Assembly (NCBI RefSeq): GCF_009604425.1
Contig: NZ_WEGI01000003.1
Coordinates: 434,001 to 498,000, forward strand
DNA: 64,000 bases
Direction of reading: 5' to 3'
Origin: Nocardia aurantia
Lineage (GTDB): Bacteria; Actinomycetota; Actinomycetes; Mycobacteriales; Mycobacteriaceae
The first letter of the stretch is position 1; each line of letters starts with the position of its first letter. Shown here piece by piece: positions 31,647 to 41,640 of this stretch. The notes under the pieces are model-generated. The model ran no database searches. It was not told the origin of the DNA and worked only from the letters and a program-made list of their open reading frames with translations. The position numbers and the translations under genes were made by a program.

Positions 31647-33439
31647 CTGTCACGGAGGCGTTTTCGATGCAGGGAGTACCGGAGGAAAGAGCGCGCGAGC
31701 ACATCGGCGAGGACACCGCGGAAATTCTCGTGCGAATCGCGGAGAGCGCCCTGGATTCCGATGCCTTCCGCTCGCTGGACGACACGCTCGACAAGATCTG
31801 CCTCTACGTCTATTCGTCCCTGCGCTGCGCCGATGTCGAGATCCGGGTGCTGGACCCGGACAAGGAGGAACTGGTGGCGCGCGGCCGGATCCGCATACCG
31901 GAAGCGGCACTGTACGGTCGCAACGATCCGCTGTTCCTCAGCGATCCGCCGGTGTCCTATCTCCGTTCCGGCCTGCGCGCGCCCAGTATCGAGGTGTTCC
32001 TGCGCGCCCGCCCGTTCACCGCGCGCGTCGGTGAATTCGACACCTCGTCGGACCGCTATTCGAGCATGCGCGAATGCGGTATCGGCGCGATGTATTTCGC
32101 ACCGATCGTGCGCAACGGGACCACGGTGGGCGTGCTCGCCTGTTACTGGCGCGACGAACAACTGCCCGATCGCGGTGACCGGTCGCTGGTCGCGACGATG
32201 TGCCGGTTGGCCGCGGTCGCCATCACCACCGCGACCATCGCGGACGAGGCGGCCCGGATCAGGTCGGAACTGGAGGACGTCTACCGGCATCTCGAGCACG
32301 ACAACAAGGGCCTGCAGGTCGTCCAATCGGCGCAGAGCGCGATGATCCGGCTGCTCGCCGACCGGTCCGCGCGCACCATCCAGCAGACGGCCACCAGCCT
32401 GGCGTCCGCGATCGGCCGTTCCGTCATGGTCTGCCGCGCCGACGGAGTCGAACTGGCGGTGCAGGCGGCCGAGGAACATCTGCCGGCGCTGCGCGCCGCC
32501 CTCAGCCGGCGCCGGACCGACGGTGGCGACTGCACCGTGATCCGGATGGAGGGCGGGCGTTCACCGGCGGCCCAGGGATCGCTGATCATCACGCCCGCGC
32601 TGTCGCCGCGGGACGAATACGGGCAGATCATCGCGGCGCAGGCGGCCCTGGTGATGGGCGGTCATCTCCAGGCCCAGGAAATGGATTCCGCGCTGAGCAC
32701 ATTCGCGCTGCCGGCGGTGCTGCTCACGCTGTGTCACGGGCTGGCGGGAGATCCGCAGATCCAGGAGACCTACGGGCTGCTGAACATCACCGAGACCACC
32801 GCGCTGTACCTGGCCGTCGCCCGGACGCCGACCCCCGAGGCCGCGTTCCGGCTCGGCCGCAAGCACGAAACCCTGCGGTCGGCGGGCTGGCGCTGGCTCG
32901 CCGCCTGTGCCGACGGCTGCGACGTACTCCTGCTGCTCCACGGCGACGAGCCCGATCGGGCCAGCGCGCGCCACTTCATGGCGATGAGCCCGCAGGCCGC
33001 GCGGATGGGTCTCAGCTCACCGTTCATCGGCCTGGACCAGTTGCCCCAGGCGCTGAAGCAGGCCCGCGCGGCGGCCTCGGTCGCCGCCACCGACCGCGGG
33101 GTCGCCTACCACGGCGATTTCGGCTCCTTCGGCAACGTCGCCGCGGCCCTCGAACCGGAACAGATCACCGACTTCGTCACCGCGACGCTGGGCGAACTGC
33201 GCCGCTACGACGCCCGCCGCGGCACCGGCCTGGTCGATACCCTCCGCCGCTACGTCGCGCACAGCGGGCAGATCGCGGAGACCGCCACCGAGCTGTCCAT
33301 CCATGTCAACACCCTGCACCAGCGCATCCAGCGCATCGAACAGGTGACGGGGCTGGATCTGCACTCCTATCGGGACATCGCCCGCGTCACGCTCGCACTG
33401 GACATGCTGCGGCTCGCCGGCGATACCTCACTGTCCTGA
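31643..33439 (+). CDS. GAF-domain PucR/CdaR-type transcriptional regulator
   Basis: The 598-residue protein has an N-terminal GAF sensor (about residues 35-195: LDKICLYVYSSLRCADVEIRVLD ... VGVLACYWRDEQLP), a predicted coiled coil (EDVYRHLEHDNKGLQVVQ), a GGDEF-like central region and a C-terminal PucR helix-turn-helix (LVDTLRRYVAHSGQIAETATELSIHVNTLHQRIQRIEQVTGL). PucR-type proteins usually activate catabolic operons in response to a small ligand bound by the sensor. The start overlaps the flavin reductase stop, so it is most likely the regulator of the ABC/monooxygenase unit. Its ligand is unknown. Confidence 0.88.
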   Translation: MTVTEAFSMQGVPEERAREHIGEDTAEILVRIAESALDSDAFRSLDDTLDKICLYVYSSLRCADVEIRVLDPDKEELVARGRIRIPEAALYGRNDPLFLSDPPVSYLRSGLRAPSIEVFLRARPFTARVGEFDTSSDRYSSMRECGIGAMYFAPIVRNGTTVGVLACYWRDEQLPDRGDRSLVATMCRLAAVAITTATIADEAARIRSELEDVYRHLEHDNKGLQVVQSAQSAMIRLLADRSARTIQQTATSLASAIGRSVMVCRADGVELAVQAAEEHLPALRAALSRRRTDGGDCTVIRMEGGRSPAAQGSLIITPALSPRDEYGQIIAAQAALVMGGHLQAQEMDSALSTFALPAVLLTLCHGLAGDPQIQETYGLLNITETTALYLAVARTPTPEAAFRLGRKHETLRSAGWRWLAACADGCDVLLLLHGDEPDRASARHFMAMSPQAARMGLSSPFIGLDQLPQALKQARAAASVAATDRGVAYHGDFGSFGNVAAALEPEQITDFVTATLGELRRYDARRGTGLVDTLRRYVAHSGQIAETATELSIHVNTLHQRIQRIEQVTGLDLHSYRDIARVTLALDMLRLAGDTSLS

Positions 33440-33505
33440 AATCTTCTCTGTCCCTTCATGTTCCGGCGACCGCCGGGGCATTCCTCCTGTGCCGGAGCGT
33501 CATCC

Positions 33506-34750
33506 ATGACCGATATCACCGTCCCGGCCCGGCAGTCCTCGCCGGGCACCGCATCCCGAACCGGCGCCGGGTTGATCCTCGTGCTGGGATCGCTGTCGAT
33601 GCTGGCTCCGCTGTCGATGGACATGTACCTGCCCGCCTTTCCGCGGATGGCCGGTGACCTGGCCACCGGCAACGACCGGATCCGGCTGACGTTGACGGCG
33701 TGCCTGCTGGGCCTGGCGGCGGGTCAGTTGCTCGCCGGTCCGCTGAGCGATTCGTTCGGCCGCCGCCGCCCGCTGCTGATCGGAATGTCCGGCTACCTGC
33801 TGTCGACGATCCTGTGCGCCTGTGCCCCGAATGCCGAGGTCCTCATCGGCGCCCGCTTCGCCCAGGGCCTGACCGGTGCCGCCGGAGTGGTCCTCGCCCG
33901 GGCGATCGTGCGAGATCTGTTCCAGGGCTTGGCGGCCGCGCGTTTCTACAGCAGTCTCATGGCGGTGTCGGCCCTCGCGCCGATCCTCGCACCCGTGGTC
34001 GGCGGCCTCGTACTGCGAGTGACCGGCTGGCGCGGCGTCTTCGTCCTGCTGGCCGTACTCGGGGCCGCGATGCTGGTGGCCTGCGCCCGCACGGTCCGGG
34101 AGACGCTGCCCGCCGAGCAGCGCATCCGAGGTGGCCTGCGTCGCAGCGCCGCCGCCGCGTCGGCGCTGGTGTGCGACACCCGTTTCACCGGATATCTCCT
34201 GACCCAGAGTTCCGCGTTCGCGGTCATGTTCTGCTACGTGTCCGGCTTCTCCTTCGTCGCGCAGGACATCTACCGGGTCACGCCGACCGGATACAGCCTG
34301 CTGTTCGGCCTGAACGCGGTGGGCCTCGCGGTGACCAGCCAGATCAACGGCCGATTGCTGCTGGGCCGCGTGCCTTCGCACGTCGTGCTCGGATCCGGAC
34401 TGCTGCTGCTCCTCGCCTCCGCCGGCACGCTGCCGATCGCCGTGCACTGCGACGCCGGGCTGCCGTGGATCGCCGGTCTGCTGTTCCTGTCCGTGTCCGC
34501 GATGGGACTGATCCTCTCGACCAGTACCTCCCTGGCACTCGATCGCGCCGCCACCGCGGCCGGCACCGGCAGTGCGCTCCTCGGTGCCGCGCAGTTCGGC
34601 GCCGCGGCCCTGTCCCCGATCCTGATCTCGTTCGGCAGCGGCGCCACCGCGGCCCCGATGGCCGTGGCGATGGCCGCGCTGGCCGCCACCTCGATCCTGA
34701 TCTTCTGCACCGTCGTCCGTCCCTGGCGGCGTCTCCCGGGCGCCGGATGA
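33506..34750 (+). CDS. Bcr/CflA-type MFS multidrug exporter
   Basis: The 414-residue protein has 12 predicted membrane segments, motif A-like GPLSDSFGRRRPLL in the loop after segment 2, and PLSMDMYLPAFPRMAGDL near the N-terminus, both characteristic of the Bcr/CflA drug-resistance subfamily. It exports drugs or small metabolites with proton exchange. It starts 66 bp after the PucR gene and may be in the same unit. It is convergent with the mannosidase gene, with only 27 bp between the stop codons. Confidence 0.9.
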   Translation: MTDITVPARQSSPGTASRTGAGLILVLGSLSMLAPLSMDMYLPAFPRMAGDLATGNDRIRLTLTACLLGLAAGQLLAGPLSDSFGRRRPLLIGMSGYLLSTILCACAPNAEVLIGARFAQGLTGAAGVVLARAIVRDLFQGLAAARFYSSLMAVSALAPILAPVVGGLVLRVTGWRGVFVLLAVLGAAMLVACARTVRETLPAEQRIRGGLRRSAAAASALVCDTRFTGYLLTQSSAFAVMFCYVSGFSFVAQDIYRVTPTGYSLLFGLNAVGLAVTSQINGRLLLGRVPSHVVLGSGLLLLLASAGTLPIAVHCDAGLPWIAGLLFLSVSAMGLILSTSTSLALDRAATAAGTGSALLGAAQFGAAALSPILISFGSGATAAPMAVAMAALAATSILIFCTVVRPWRRLPGAG

Positions 34751-34777
34751 TCGCGAAATATGTTGCGAGGGAATCGG

Positions 34778-37700
34778 TTACGTGGTCGTGCGGGGAAAGC
34801 GGAGGGTGAGGAGTTGGAAGGGGCGGAGGCGGACGTGGACCGGCGTTTCGTCGGTGATGGTGGCGGCGGGGTCGGGGACCGGGCGTTCCAGCAGGTCGCA
34901 GGTGTGTATTCCGGCGGTGCCGAAATGCGGGGTGATCACCGCGGTGGCGCGGCCGCCGAGGGATTCGTAGACGCGCAGGATCACGTCGCCGGAGCCGTCG
35001 TCGGCGAGTTTCACCGCGCTGGTCACCACGGCGTCGTTGTCGACCGTGAACAGCGGCAGGACCGGTTGTGCCACACCGGTTTCCGGGGCGGACAGGTTGA
35101 GGCGGTAGCCCTCGCGGACCGCGTCGGCGAGGTCCGCGCCGGGGAAGACGGCGTGCCGGAAGCGGTGGAGGCCCTGGTCGGTGTGCGGGTCCGGGAAGCG
35201 GGGGCCGCGCAGCAGCGAGAAGCGCAGGGTCGTGGTGGTGCCGCCGTCGTCGCGGACGGTGCGGGTGACGTCGTGGCCGTAGGTGGAGGCGCTGATCAGC
35301 GCGACACCCCAGCCCGGTTCGGCGAAGTGGACGAACCGATGGTTGCACGCCTCGAATTTCGCCTGTTCCCAGCTGGTGTTCGTGTGCGTGGGCCGGAACA
35401 GGTGACCGAACTGGGTCTCCGCGGCGTAGCGGTCCGCGTGGATGTCCAGGGGGAAGGCCAGTTTCAGGAACTTCTCGGTCTCGTGCCAGTCGACCTCGGT
35501 GTCGACGGTCAGGCCCGCGTCGCCCGCGCGCAGGGCCAGCGTCTGGGTGACCGACGAGTTGCCGAAGGAGCGGACCACCCGCAACGCCGCGGTGCCGGGT
35601 GAATCCGCCAGCACCGTCAGGGAATCCAGCGCGATCAGGTCGGTGACGGTGTTGCGGTAGAACGCGTCGACGTCCCACGCGTCCCAGGCGTTGGGGAAAT
35701 CCGGGTGCAGCTGAAGCAGATTCGCCGGCGCGCCCGGTGGCAGCGTCTCGCGGCGGTTGGTGAGATCGACCAGCGACACCACCAGGCCGCGACGGTCGAC
35801 CTCGGCCCGCACCAGTTCGTTGGCGAGGACGTAGCCGCCGTCGTCGCAGGTGGTCACGCTGCAGGGCGGTGCGGCGCTGTCCGCGATCGCCGCCCCGCCC
35901 GCGGGAATCGACGACCAGGTGTGCGGGGCCGGGTTGAACAGGTGCGGGCCGGTCTGCTCGCCGCCCAGCGCCCACTGGGCCCGGCGCGTGATCTCCGCGA
36001 GTTCCGTGGCGACCTCCGCATGGGTGTGCTCCGCCTCGCGATGCACCCAGGCGATCGAGGAACCGGGCAGGATGTCGTGGAACTGCAAGAGCAGCACCGT
36101 CTTCCAGAGCCGCTCCAGCGCCTCGAGCGGGTAGCCGGCGCCCGCGCGCACCGCCGCGGTGGCCGCCCACAGCTCGGCCTCGCGCAGCAGATGTTCGCCG
36201 CGCCGGTTGCCCTGTTTCGTCCCGGCCTGGCTGGTGAGGGTGGCGCGGTGCAGTTCCAGATACAGTTCGCCGACCCACACCGGCGGATCGTGGTATTCGG
36301 CCTCGGCGGCGTCGAAGAATTCGGCGGGGGACTGCCACTGCACCGTCGGGGAGCCCTCGAGATCGCGCAGCCGGGCCGCTTTCGCGATCATCTCCCGGGT
36401 CGTCCCGCCGCCGCCGTCACCGAAACCGGTCGGCGCCAGTGATCGGGTCGCCCGGCCCTTGTCCTTGAAATTCCTTGCGGCGTGCGCGATCTCGCTGCCC
36501 GACATGGTGCAGTTGTAGGTGTCGACGGGCGGGAAGTGGGTGAAGACCCGGGATCCGTCGATGCCCTCCCACCGGAAGGTGTGGTGCGGAAAGGAATTGG
36601 TGCGGCTCCACGAGATCTTCTGCGTCAGCAGCCGATCCGAGCCCGCCGCGCGCATGATCTGCGGCAGCCCGGCGGCGAAGCCGAAGGTGTCGGGCAGCCA
36701 CACCTCCCGGCTCTCGATCCCGAATTCGTCCAGGAAGAACCGTTTCCCGAACGAGAACTGCCGGACCATGGCCTCCGAACCCGGCATATTGGTGTCCGCC
36801 TCGATCCACATGCCGCCGGTCGGCACGAACCGGCCCTCCGACACCGCCTTGCGGACCTGCTCGTAGATTTCCGGATGCCGCTGCTTCAGGAAATCGAACT
36901 GCGCGGCCTGCGACATCGTGAAGACGAACTCGGGTTCGGCTTCCAGCAGCGCGATCATGTTCGCGGTGGTGCGGGCGACCTTGCGGACCGTCTCGCGCAG
37001 CGGCCACAGCCAGGCGGTGTCGATGTGCGCGTGCCCGATGGCCGAGATGCGGTGTGCGGAGGCGGAAGCCGGGCGCGACAGGGCCTCGGTCAGGCAGTCG
37101 CGGGCCGCTGTCGCGGTGCCGCCGACATCGGCGAGGTCGATCGCGTCCAGCGCGCGCTCGATCGCCCGCGCGATCTCGTAACGCCGTGTGTCCTCGGGCA
37201 ATTCGTGCATCAGCTCGCCGAGTACCTCGAGGTCCTGCACCAGGTGCCAGACCTCCTCGTCGAAGATCGCGAGATCCAGCCGGCCCAGCCGATACAGCGG
37301 CCGGGTGCCGGCGGTCGCCTTGTCGCCCAGGTCGTTCGGCTGGAACGGGATACCCGGATTGGACGCGGCCTCCACGTGCAGCAGCACCTGCTCGCCGCCG
37401 GCGGCGGGCGCCGCCACCGGCACCCATTGGTTGCGCGGGTGCAGGCCCTTCACCGGCGTGCCGTCCGGCCGGTACACCAGCCCCTCGCACTGGAAACCCG
37501 GTATGCCGCCCTCGAATCCGAGATCGACGAGCGCCTCCACGGTGTGTCCGGCCCAGTCCTCGGGCACGGTCGCCTCGAGGGTGAGCCAGCTCGTTCCCCA
37601 CGGTGCGCCCCACTCGGCGCCGGATTCGATCGGTGTCCGCGGCGCCGCCAGGCCCTCGGCGACCGGGACCGGCTCGTCGGGGGCGACCCAGATGGACGCG

Positions 37701-37795
37701 CGCAGCGGGACCGATCGCGGATGGATCGCGGGGACGATCCGCTCCCGCAGAACTCGCGCGAGGCGATCCTCGATCAACCGGCGATCGTCATGCAT
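34778..37795 (-). CDS. Glycoside hydrolase family 38 alpha-mannosidase
   Basis: The 1005-residue enzyme has the GH38 zinc site (AIGHAHIDTAWLWPLRE, about residue 250), the nucleophile Asp in WLPDTFGFAAGLPQIM and a conserved His in LLQFHDILPGS, followed by the family's C-terminal beta-sandwich domains ending in LRPFQLLTLRF. GH38 enzymes hydrolyse alpha-mannosides; bacterial members act on alpha-1,2/1,3/1,6-linked mannose, here perhaps from host glycans or mycobacterial-type mannans. There is no signal peptide, so it is cytoplasmic. The gene stands alone, with no sugar transporter next to it. Confidence 0.93.
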   Translation of the reverse strand: MHDDRRLIEDRLARVLRERIVPAIHPRSVPLRASIWVAPDEPVPVAEGLAAPRTPIESGAEWGAPWGTSWLTLEATVPEDWAGHTVEALVDLGFEGGIPGFQCEGLVYRPDGTPVKGLHPRNQWVPVAAPAAGGEQVLLHVEAASNPGIPFQPNDLGDKATAGTRPLYRLGRLDLAIFDEEVWHLVQDLEVLGELMHELPEDTRRYEIARAIERALDAIDLADVGGTATAARDCLTEALSRPASASAHRISAIGHAHIDTAWLWPLRETVRKVARTTANMIALLEAEPEFVFTMSQAAQFDFLKQRHPEIYEQVRKAVSEGRFVPTGGMWIEADTNMPGSEAMVRQFSFGKRFFLDEFGIESREVWLPDTFGFAAGLPQIMRAAGSDRLLTQKISWSRTNSFPHHTFRWEGIDGSRVFTHFPPVDTYNCTMSGSEIAHAARNFKDKGRATRSLAPTGFGDGGGGTTREMIAKAARLRDLEGSPTVQWQSPAEFFDAAEAEYHDPPVWVGELYLELHRATLTSQAGTKQGNRRGEHLLREAELWAATAAVRAGAGYPLEALERLWKTVLLLQFHDILPGSSIAWVHREAEHTHAEVATELAEITRRAQWALGGEQTGPHLFNPAPHTWSSIPAGGAAIADSAAPPCSVTTCDDGGYVLANELVRAEVDRRGLVVSLVDLTNRRETLPPGAPANLLQLHPDFPNAWDAWDVDAFYRNTVTDLIALDSLTVLADSPGTAALRVVRSFGNSSVTQTLALRAGDAGLTVDTEVDWHETEKFLKLAFPLDIHADRYAAETQFGHLFRPTHTNTSWEQAKFEACNHRFVHFAEPGWGVALISASTYGHDVTRTVRDDGGTTTTLRFSLLRGPRFPDPHTDQGLHRFRHAVFPGADLADAVREGYRLNLSAPETGVAQPVLPLFTVDNDAVVTSAVKLADDGSGDVILRVYESLGGRATAVITPHFGTAGIHTCDLLERPVPDPAATITDETPVHVRLRPFQLLTLRFPRTTT

Positions 37796-37868
37796 GGCGG
37801 GCTCCCAACCGAGCGCAGCGTAGAGCGGTGACGCTTCGCATCCTAGTGCCGCGCCCGGCGGGCCGGTG

Positions 37869-38462
37869 TCAGCGGACGGCGGCGGTGGCCTGGATGTGTT
37901 CGAGCAGCCGGACGAGCACGTTCTTGGCAGATTCGCGGTTGCGGGCATCGCAGAGTTGGACCGGGATGTCGGCGGAAAGGTCGAGCGCGCCGCGGATCTC
38001 GTCCTCGGCGTAGATCTCGGCACCGTCGAAACAGTTCGCCGCGACCACGAACGGGATCCCGCGGGACTCGAAATAGTCCACCGCGGCGAAGGATTCGGGT
38101 AGCCGCCGGGTATCCGCGAGCACCACGGCGCCGATCGCCCCGACCGACAGTTCCTTCCAGACGAACCAGAAGCGGTCCTGCCCCGGAGTGCCGAACAGAT
38201 AGACGACCAGTTCCGGATTGATCGTGATGCGACCGAAGTCCAGCGCCACGGTGGTGGTGGACTTGCCCTCCACACCCGTCAGATCGTCGACGGCGGTACC
38301 GATTTCGGACAGCCGCTCCTCGGTGCGCAGCGGGGCGATCTCGCTGACCGCGCCCACCAGGGTCGTCTTGCCGACGCCGAATCCGCCCGCGATCAGCAGC
38401 TTGATCGTCTGCACCGTGTTCAGGCGGTCGGGATCGGCGTATTCAGATATTGCGTATGCCAT
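37869..38462 (-). CDS. cvnD: Conservon G-protein (CvnD-like, MglA/Rab-type GTPase)
   Basis: The 197-residue protein has a P-loop GGFGVGKTTLV, a switch region with Thr (GKSTTTVALDFGRI), the G3-like FGTPGQDRF and VAANCFDGA in place of NKxD. This is the small GTP-binding protein of actinobacterial conservons. It overlaps the DUF742 gene by 20 bp. In Streptomyces, Cvn proteins form a membrane-proximal complex resembling a eukaryotic G-protein-coupled system. The signal is not known. Confidence 0.93.
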   Translation of the reverse strand: MAYAISEYADPDRLNTVQTIKLLIAGGFGVGKTTLVGAVSEIAPLRTEERLSEIGTAVDDLTGVEGKSTTTVALDFGRITINPELVVYLFGTPGQDRFWFVWKELSVGAIGAVVLADTRRLPESFAAVDYFESRGIPFVVAANCFDGAEIYAEDEIRGALDLSADIPVQLCDARNRESAKNVLVRLLEHIQATAAVR

Positions 38463-38823
38463 CGAGCACCGCCTGCAGTAGTTCCGGATCGGGGGTGTTC
38501 GCGGCCGGTGTCGGCGACCGGAAGATGAGGTAGCCGGATTCGATCAGATCGCCGACCAGGACCTTGACCGCGGCCAGCAACAGATTGAGGTGAGCGGCGA
38601 GTTCGGCGACCGACACCGGCCGGGCCTGGCACAGGCGCACGATCTCCGCGTATTCCCGGTCCAGCGTCGCGGCCTCGGTCTCGGATCGGACGGCGACCAC
38701 CAGGCTCAGCATGTCGAGGGTGTTGACATACTTCCCGGCGCGGCCGCGGGTCACCGCGAACGGCCGCACCAGCGGGCCGGGATCCTCGTCCTCCGCCCAG
38801 GGATCGCCGCTGAAATAGCTCAC
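38443..38823 (-). CDS. cvnC: Conservon DUF742 protein (CvnC-like)
   Basis: A 126-residue DUF742 protein: VRPFAVTRGR near the N-terminus, a winged-helix-like middle (SVAELAAHLNLLLAAVKVLVGDLIESGYL) and PDPELLQAVLDGIRNI at the end. The GTG start overlaps the roadblock gene stop as GTGA. The partner role within the CvnABCD complex is known only in outline. Confidence 0.93.
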   Translation of the reverse strand: MSYFSGDPWAEDEDPGPLVRPFAVTRGRAGKYVNTLDMLSLVVAVRSETEAATLDREYAEIVRLCQARPVSVAELAAHLNLLLAAVKVLVGDLIESGYLIFRSPTPAANTPDPELLQAVLDGIRNI

Positions 38824-39260
38824 GACACGAGCGGCGCCCGCAGGGTGCCCGCCGCGCCGCGCGGCATCGCCGACAGCTGCTCGCCGACCTGCCCGAGGAT
38901 GACGTTCACCTCGTAGGCGATCAGGCCGAGGTCGGCATCGATCTCCGCGAGCAGGGCCAGGCAGGTGCCCTGGCCGGCCTCGGTCACCACCAGGTAGCCC
39001 TTGGCCAGTTCGACCACGGTCTGCTGGAGTTCGCCCTTCTCGAAGCGGTCGCCGACCCCGCGGGCCAGGCTGTGCAGCGCGGACGCGATGGCGGCGAGGT
39101 GCTCGGAGTCCTCGCGGCCCAGGCTCTTCGAATGCGCCAGCGGCAGGCCGTCGGCCGACAGCACCAGGGCGTGTTCGGACCCCGGCACCCGGGTGACGAG
39201 TCCGTCGAGGAGCCAGTCCAGGGCGTTGCGGGCCTTCTGGGCCTTCGCGTCAGTGCTCAT
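38820..39260 (-). CDS. cvnB: Roadblock/LC7-domain protein (CvnB-like)
   Basis: This 146-residue roadblock/LC7 protein (LDWLLDGLVTRVPGSEHALVLSADGLPLAHS ... LAAIASALHSLARGV) is the usual regulator or partner of the CvnD GTPase. It begins with MSTDAKAQKARNAL and overlaps the kinase stop by 11 bp. A longer N-terminus is open but has no ribosome site. Confidence 0.92.
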   Translation of the reverse strand: MSTDAKAQKARNALDWLLDGLVTRVPGSEHALVLSADGLPLAHSKSLGREDSEHLAAIASALHSLARGVGDRFEKGELQQTVVELAKGYLVVTEAGQGTCLALLAEIDADLGLIAYEVNVILGQVGEQLSAMPRGAAGTLRAPLVS

Positions 39261-41640
39261 GTTCCGACCGTCCGTTCTCGTGTTCGGTGCGTGCGGTGGT
39301 GTCACGGGCCCGGCGGGTGCCGCGCTGGAAGGCCGCCATGGAGTGGCGGATCTGCTCCGGCGGGCGCCGATCGGCCGGTGGTTCGGGCTCGGTGGTCTGC
39401 GCGGGCTCGGTGTCCGGCCGCAGTTCGGGGGCGAGATGGGCGAGGCGCTGCCGCTTGGGCAGCGGGGTGCGGCTGCGCCGCGACGGCGTCAGCACCGGCG
39501 CCGCGGACCGGTCGGCACCGGAATCGCTTGCCGGCTCGGTGGTTTCGGCTGCCGGCGGGGCGACCGGCCACGGGGGCAGTTGCGGGACGGCCGATCCCGG
39601 CATCGGCGGCACCGCGTCGGTCACCGGCCGCGGCACCGTCGCCCGCCCGGCCGCGCGACCGGTCTCGGCAGGGGCGGAATCGCCTTCGGGGGCAACGGTG
39701 TCCATGATGTCCCGCGGAATCAGGACGATGGCGTTGACTCCGCCGTAGGCCGACTGGTGCAGGCTGACCGTGACGCCGAGCCGCCGGGCCAGCCGCCCGA
39801 CCACGAACAGGCCGAGGTATCGGTGCCCGGCGAGCGTCATCTCCTCGAATTCGGGTGGGCTGGCGAGCAATTCGTTGAGGCGTTCCCGCTCGTCGAACCG
39901 GATGCCGAGGCCCTGGTCCATGATCTCGATCACCATGCCGCGGCTGACCAGGTTGCCGTGGACGGTCACCGGGGCCTCGGGCGGGGAGAACAGGGTGGCG
40001 TTGTCGATCAGCTCGGCGAGCAGGTGGATGAGGTCGGCCACCGCGTTGCCGTGCACCCAGGCGTCGGGCAGCCGGATCGCGCTGACCCGCGCGAAGTCCT
40101 GGGTCTCGGAGGCGGCGCTGCGGACGATCTGCTCCACCGCGACCGGCTCCCGCCAGCGCCGGCCGGGTTGCGCGCCACCGAGAATCAGCAGGTTCTCCGC
40201 GTTGCGCCGCCCGCGTGTGGCCAGATGGTCCAGCTGGAACAGCATTTCGAGATGTTCGGGATCGTTCTGCTTGGCCTGCGCGACATCGAGCACGTCCATC
40301 TGGCGGCGGACCAGGACCTGACTGCGCCGGGCGATGTCCACGAAGACCTTGTTGAAGCCGTCCCGGGTGCGCACCTCGGAGCTGGCGGCGGCCATCGCCG
40401 TCCGCTGCGCGACGGTGAACGCCTCGGCCACCTGCGCGATCTCGTCGGCGCCGTCGTCGAGCACCGCCGCCTCCGCCTCGATGTCGACCTGTTCACCGTC
40501 GTTGAGGCGCCGGATGATCGACGGCAGGGTGTCGTTGGCCAGCTCCAGACTCCGGGACCGCAGCGAGCGCAGGCGCCGCACGAGTCCGTTGGCGAGCAGG
40601 ATCGCGAACACGAACACGGCGATCGTGATGGCCGCGATGCTCGCCGCGGCCAGGATCGCCCGGTTCAGCATCCGGTTCGCCGAATCGCCGACCAGTGAAT
40701 TCGCGTACCGCGCATGACTTTCGAAGATGCCCACGAGCCGGCCCTGCACGGACTGCTCGGCCGCGCGCCACTCCTCGACCGGCACCGAGGGCGTTCCCCG
40801 CGACATCAGCTGATCTTCCGAGTCGGATGCCGTGCGCCACTGCGGACTCGAGGTCAGCGTGGTGTACAGCGCGCGGTCGGCGGGGGTGAACCGGGTGGCG
40901 AGGGCTTCGAGCGAGGTCCGGTAGCCACCGAGCAGCGCGGTGATGTCGCGCCGGTCGTCCGGGCCGAGGGAGCCGCCGGTCAGCGCCGCGTCCGCGATTC
41001 CGATTGCGCGCGAATGGAGATCGATCACCCGGAGCGCGGCGGCCGTCGTCATCTCCTCGGCGCCGCTCATCGAATCCGGGGTGTAGTGCGCGATACCCTC
41101 GAAACCCACGGGCGCGGTGCCGAGCAGCTTGGTGTAGAAATCGTCCACGTCGGCGGTGGTCGCCCGGCGCTGGTCGACGGCTTGGCGCAGGGGACCGATC
41201 CGGCCACCGAGTGCCAGATACTCCGGCGACACCGTGGCGAGGCCCGGATTCAACGGCCGCATCTCCACCGCCAGCCCGTTCACCGCGGCGAGGGCGGCAT
41301 CGGTCTTCGCCCGTTGCGCGGGCAGATCGGCCAGGGCCTGCAAGTCGCCCGCGACCGCCATCAGGCTCAGCGTCCGTTCGTCCTCCATGGTGGTGGCGAA
41401 GGCCACCAGCGGGGTGATCCGATGACTGAGCAGGTCCGACCAGCGGCCCGCCGTGCGGGCCTGATCGCCCAGGCTCACCGCGATGGTGGTGCCCGTGATC
41501 AGCAGGGCGACCGACGGCACCAGCGCGATCGCGAGCATGCGGGTGCGAATGCTGCGCGCGGTGCGAAGCCCGGGCAACCGCAGCCGGGAACGCCGCGGCG
41601 GGCGTTGCTCGTCCGGTGCTGCCGGTGATTTCTCGATCAA
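39250..41640 (-). CDS. cvnA: Conservon sensor histidine kinase-like protein with NIT domain (CvnA-like)
   Basis: The 796-residue protein starts at TTG (TAGGAAA upstream). Order: short cytoplasmic tail, TM1 (MLAIALVPSVALLITGTTIAV), a 280-residue extracellular NIT-type sensor, TM2 (AAASIAAITIAVFVFAILLANGL), HAMP, a dimerisation region and a HATPase domain (ELIDNATLFSPPEAPVTV; MDQGLGIRF; GHRYLGLFVV). The usual phospho-accepting H-box is replaced by LFQLDHLATRGRRNAENLL, as in other CvnA proteins. A 150-residue Pro/Glu-rich tail follows. It is the first gene of cvnABCD. Confidence 0.92.
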   Translation of the reverse strand: MIEKSPAAPDEQRPPRRSRLRLPGLRTARSIRTRMLAIALVPSVALLITGTTIAVSLGDQARTAGRWSDLLSHRITPLVAFATTMEDERTLSLMAVAGDLQALADLPAQRAKTDAALAAVNGLAVEMRPLNPGLATVSPEYLALGGRIGPLRQAVDQRRATTADVDDFYTKLLGTAPVGFEGIAHYTPDSMSGAEEMTTAAALRVIDLHSRAIGIADAALTGGSLGPDDRRDITALLGGYRTSLEALATRFTPADRALYTTLTSSPQWRTASDSEDQLMSRGTPSVPVEEWRAAEQSVQGRLVGIFESHARYANSLVGDSANRMLNRAILAAASIAAITIAVFVFAILLANGLVRRLRSLRSRSLELANDTLPSIIRRLNDGEQVDIEAEAAVLDDGADEIAQVAEAFTVAQRTAMAAASSEVRTRDGFNKVFVDIARRSQVLVRRQMDVLDVAQAKQNDPEHLEMLFQLDHLATRGRRNAENLLILGGAQPGRRWREPVAVEQIVRSAASETQDFARVSAIRLPDAWVHGNAVADLIHLLAELIDNATLFSPPEAPVTVHGNLVSRGMVIEIMDQGLGIRFDERERLNELLASPPEFEEMTLAGHRYLGLFVVGRLARRLGVTVSLHQSAYGGVNAIVLIPRDIMDTVAPEGDSAPAETGRAAGRATVPRPVTDAVPPMPGSAVPQLPPWPVAPPAAETTEPASDSGADRSAAPVLTPSRRSRTPLPKRQRLAHLAPELRPDTEPAQTTEPEPPADRRPPEQIRHSMAAFQRGTRRARDTTARTEHENGRSEHEH

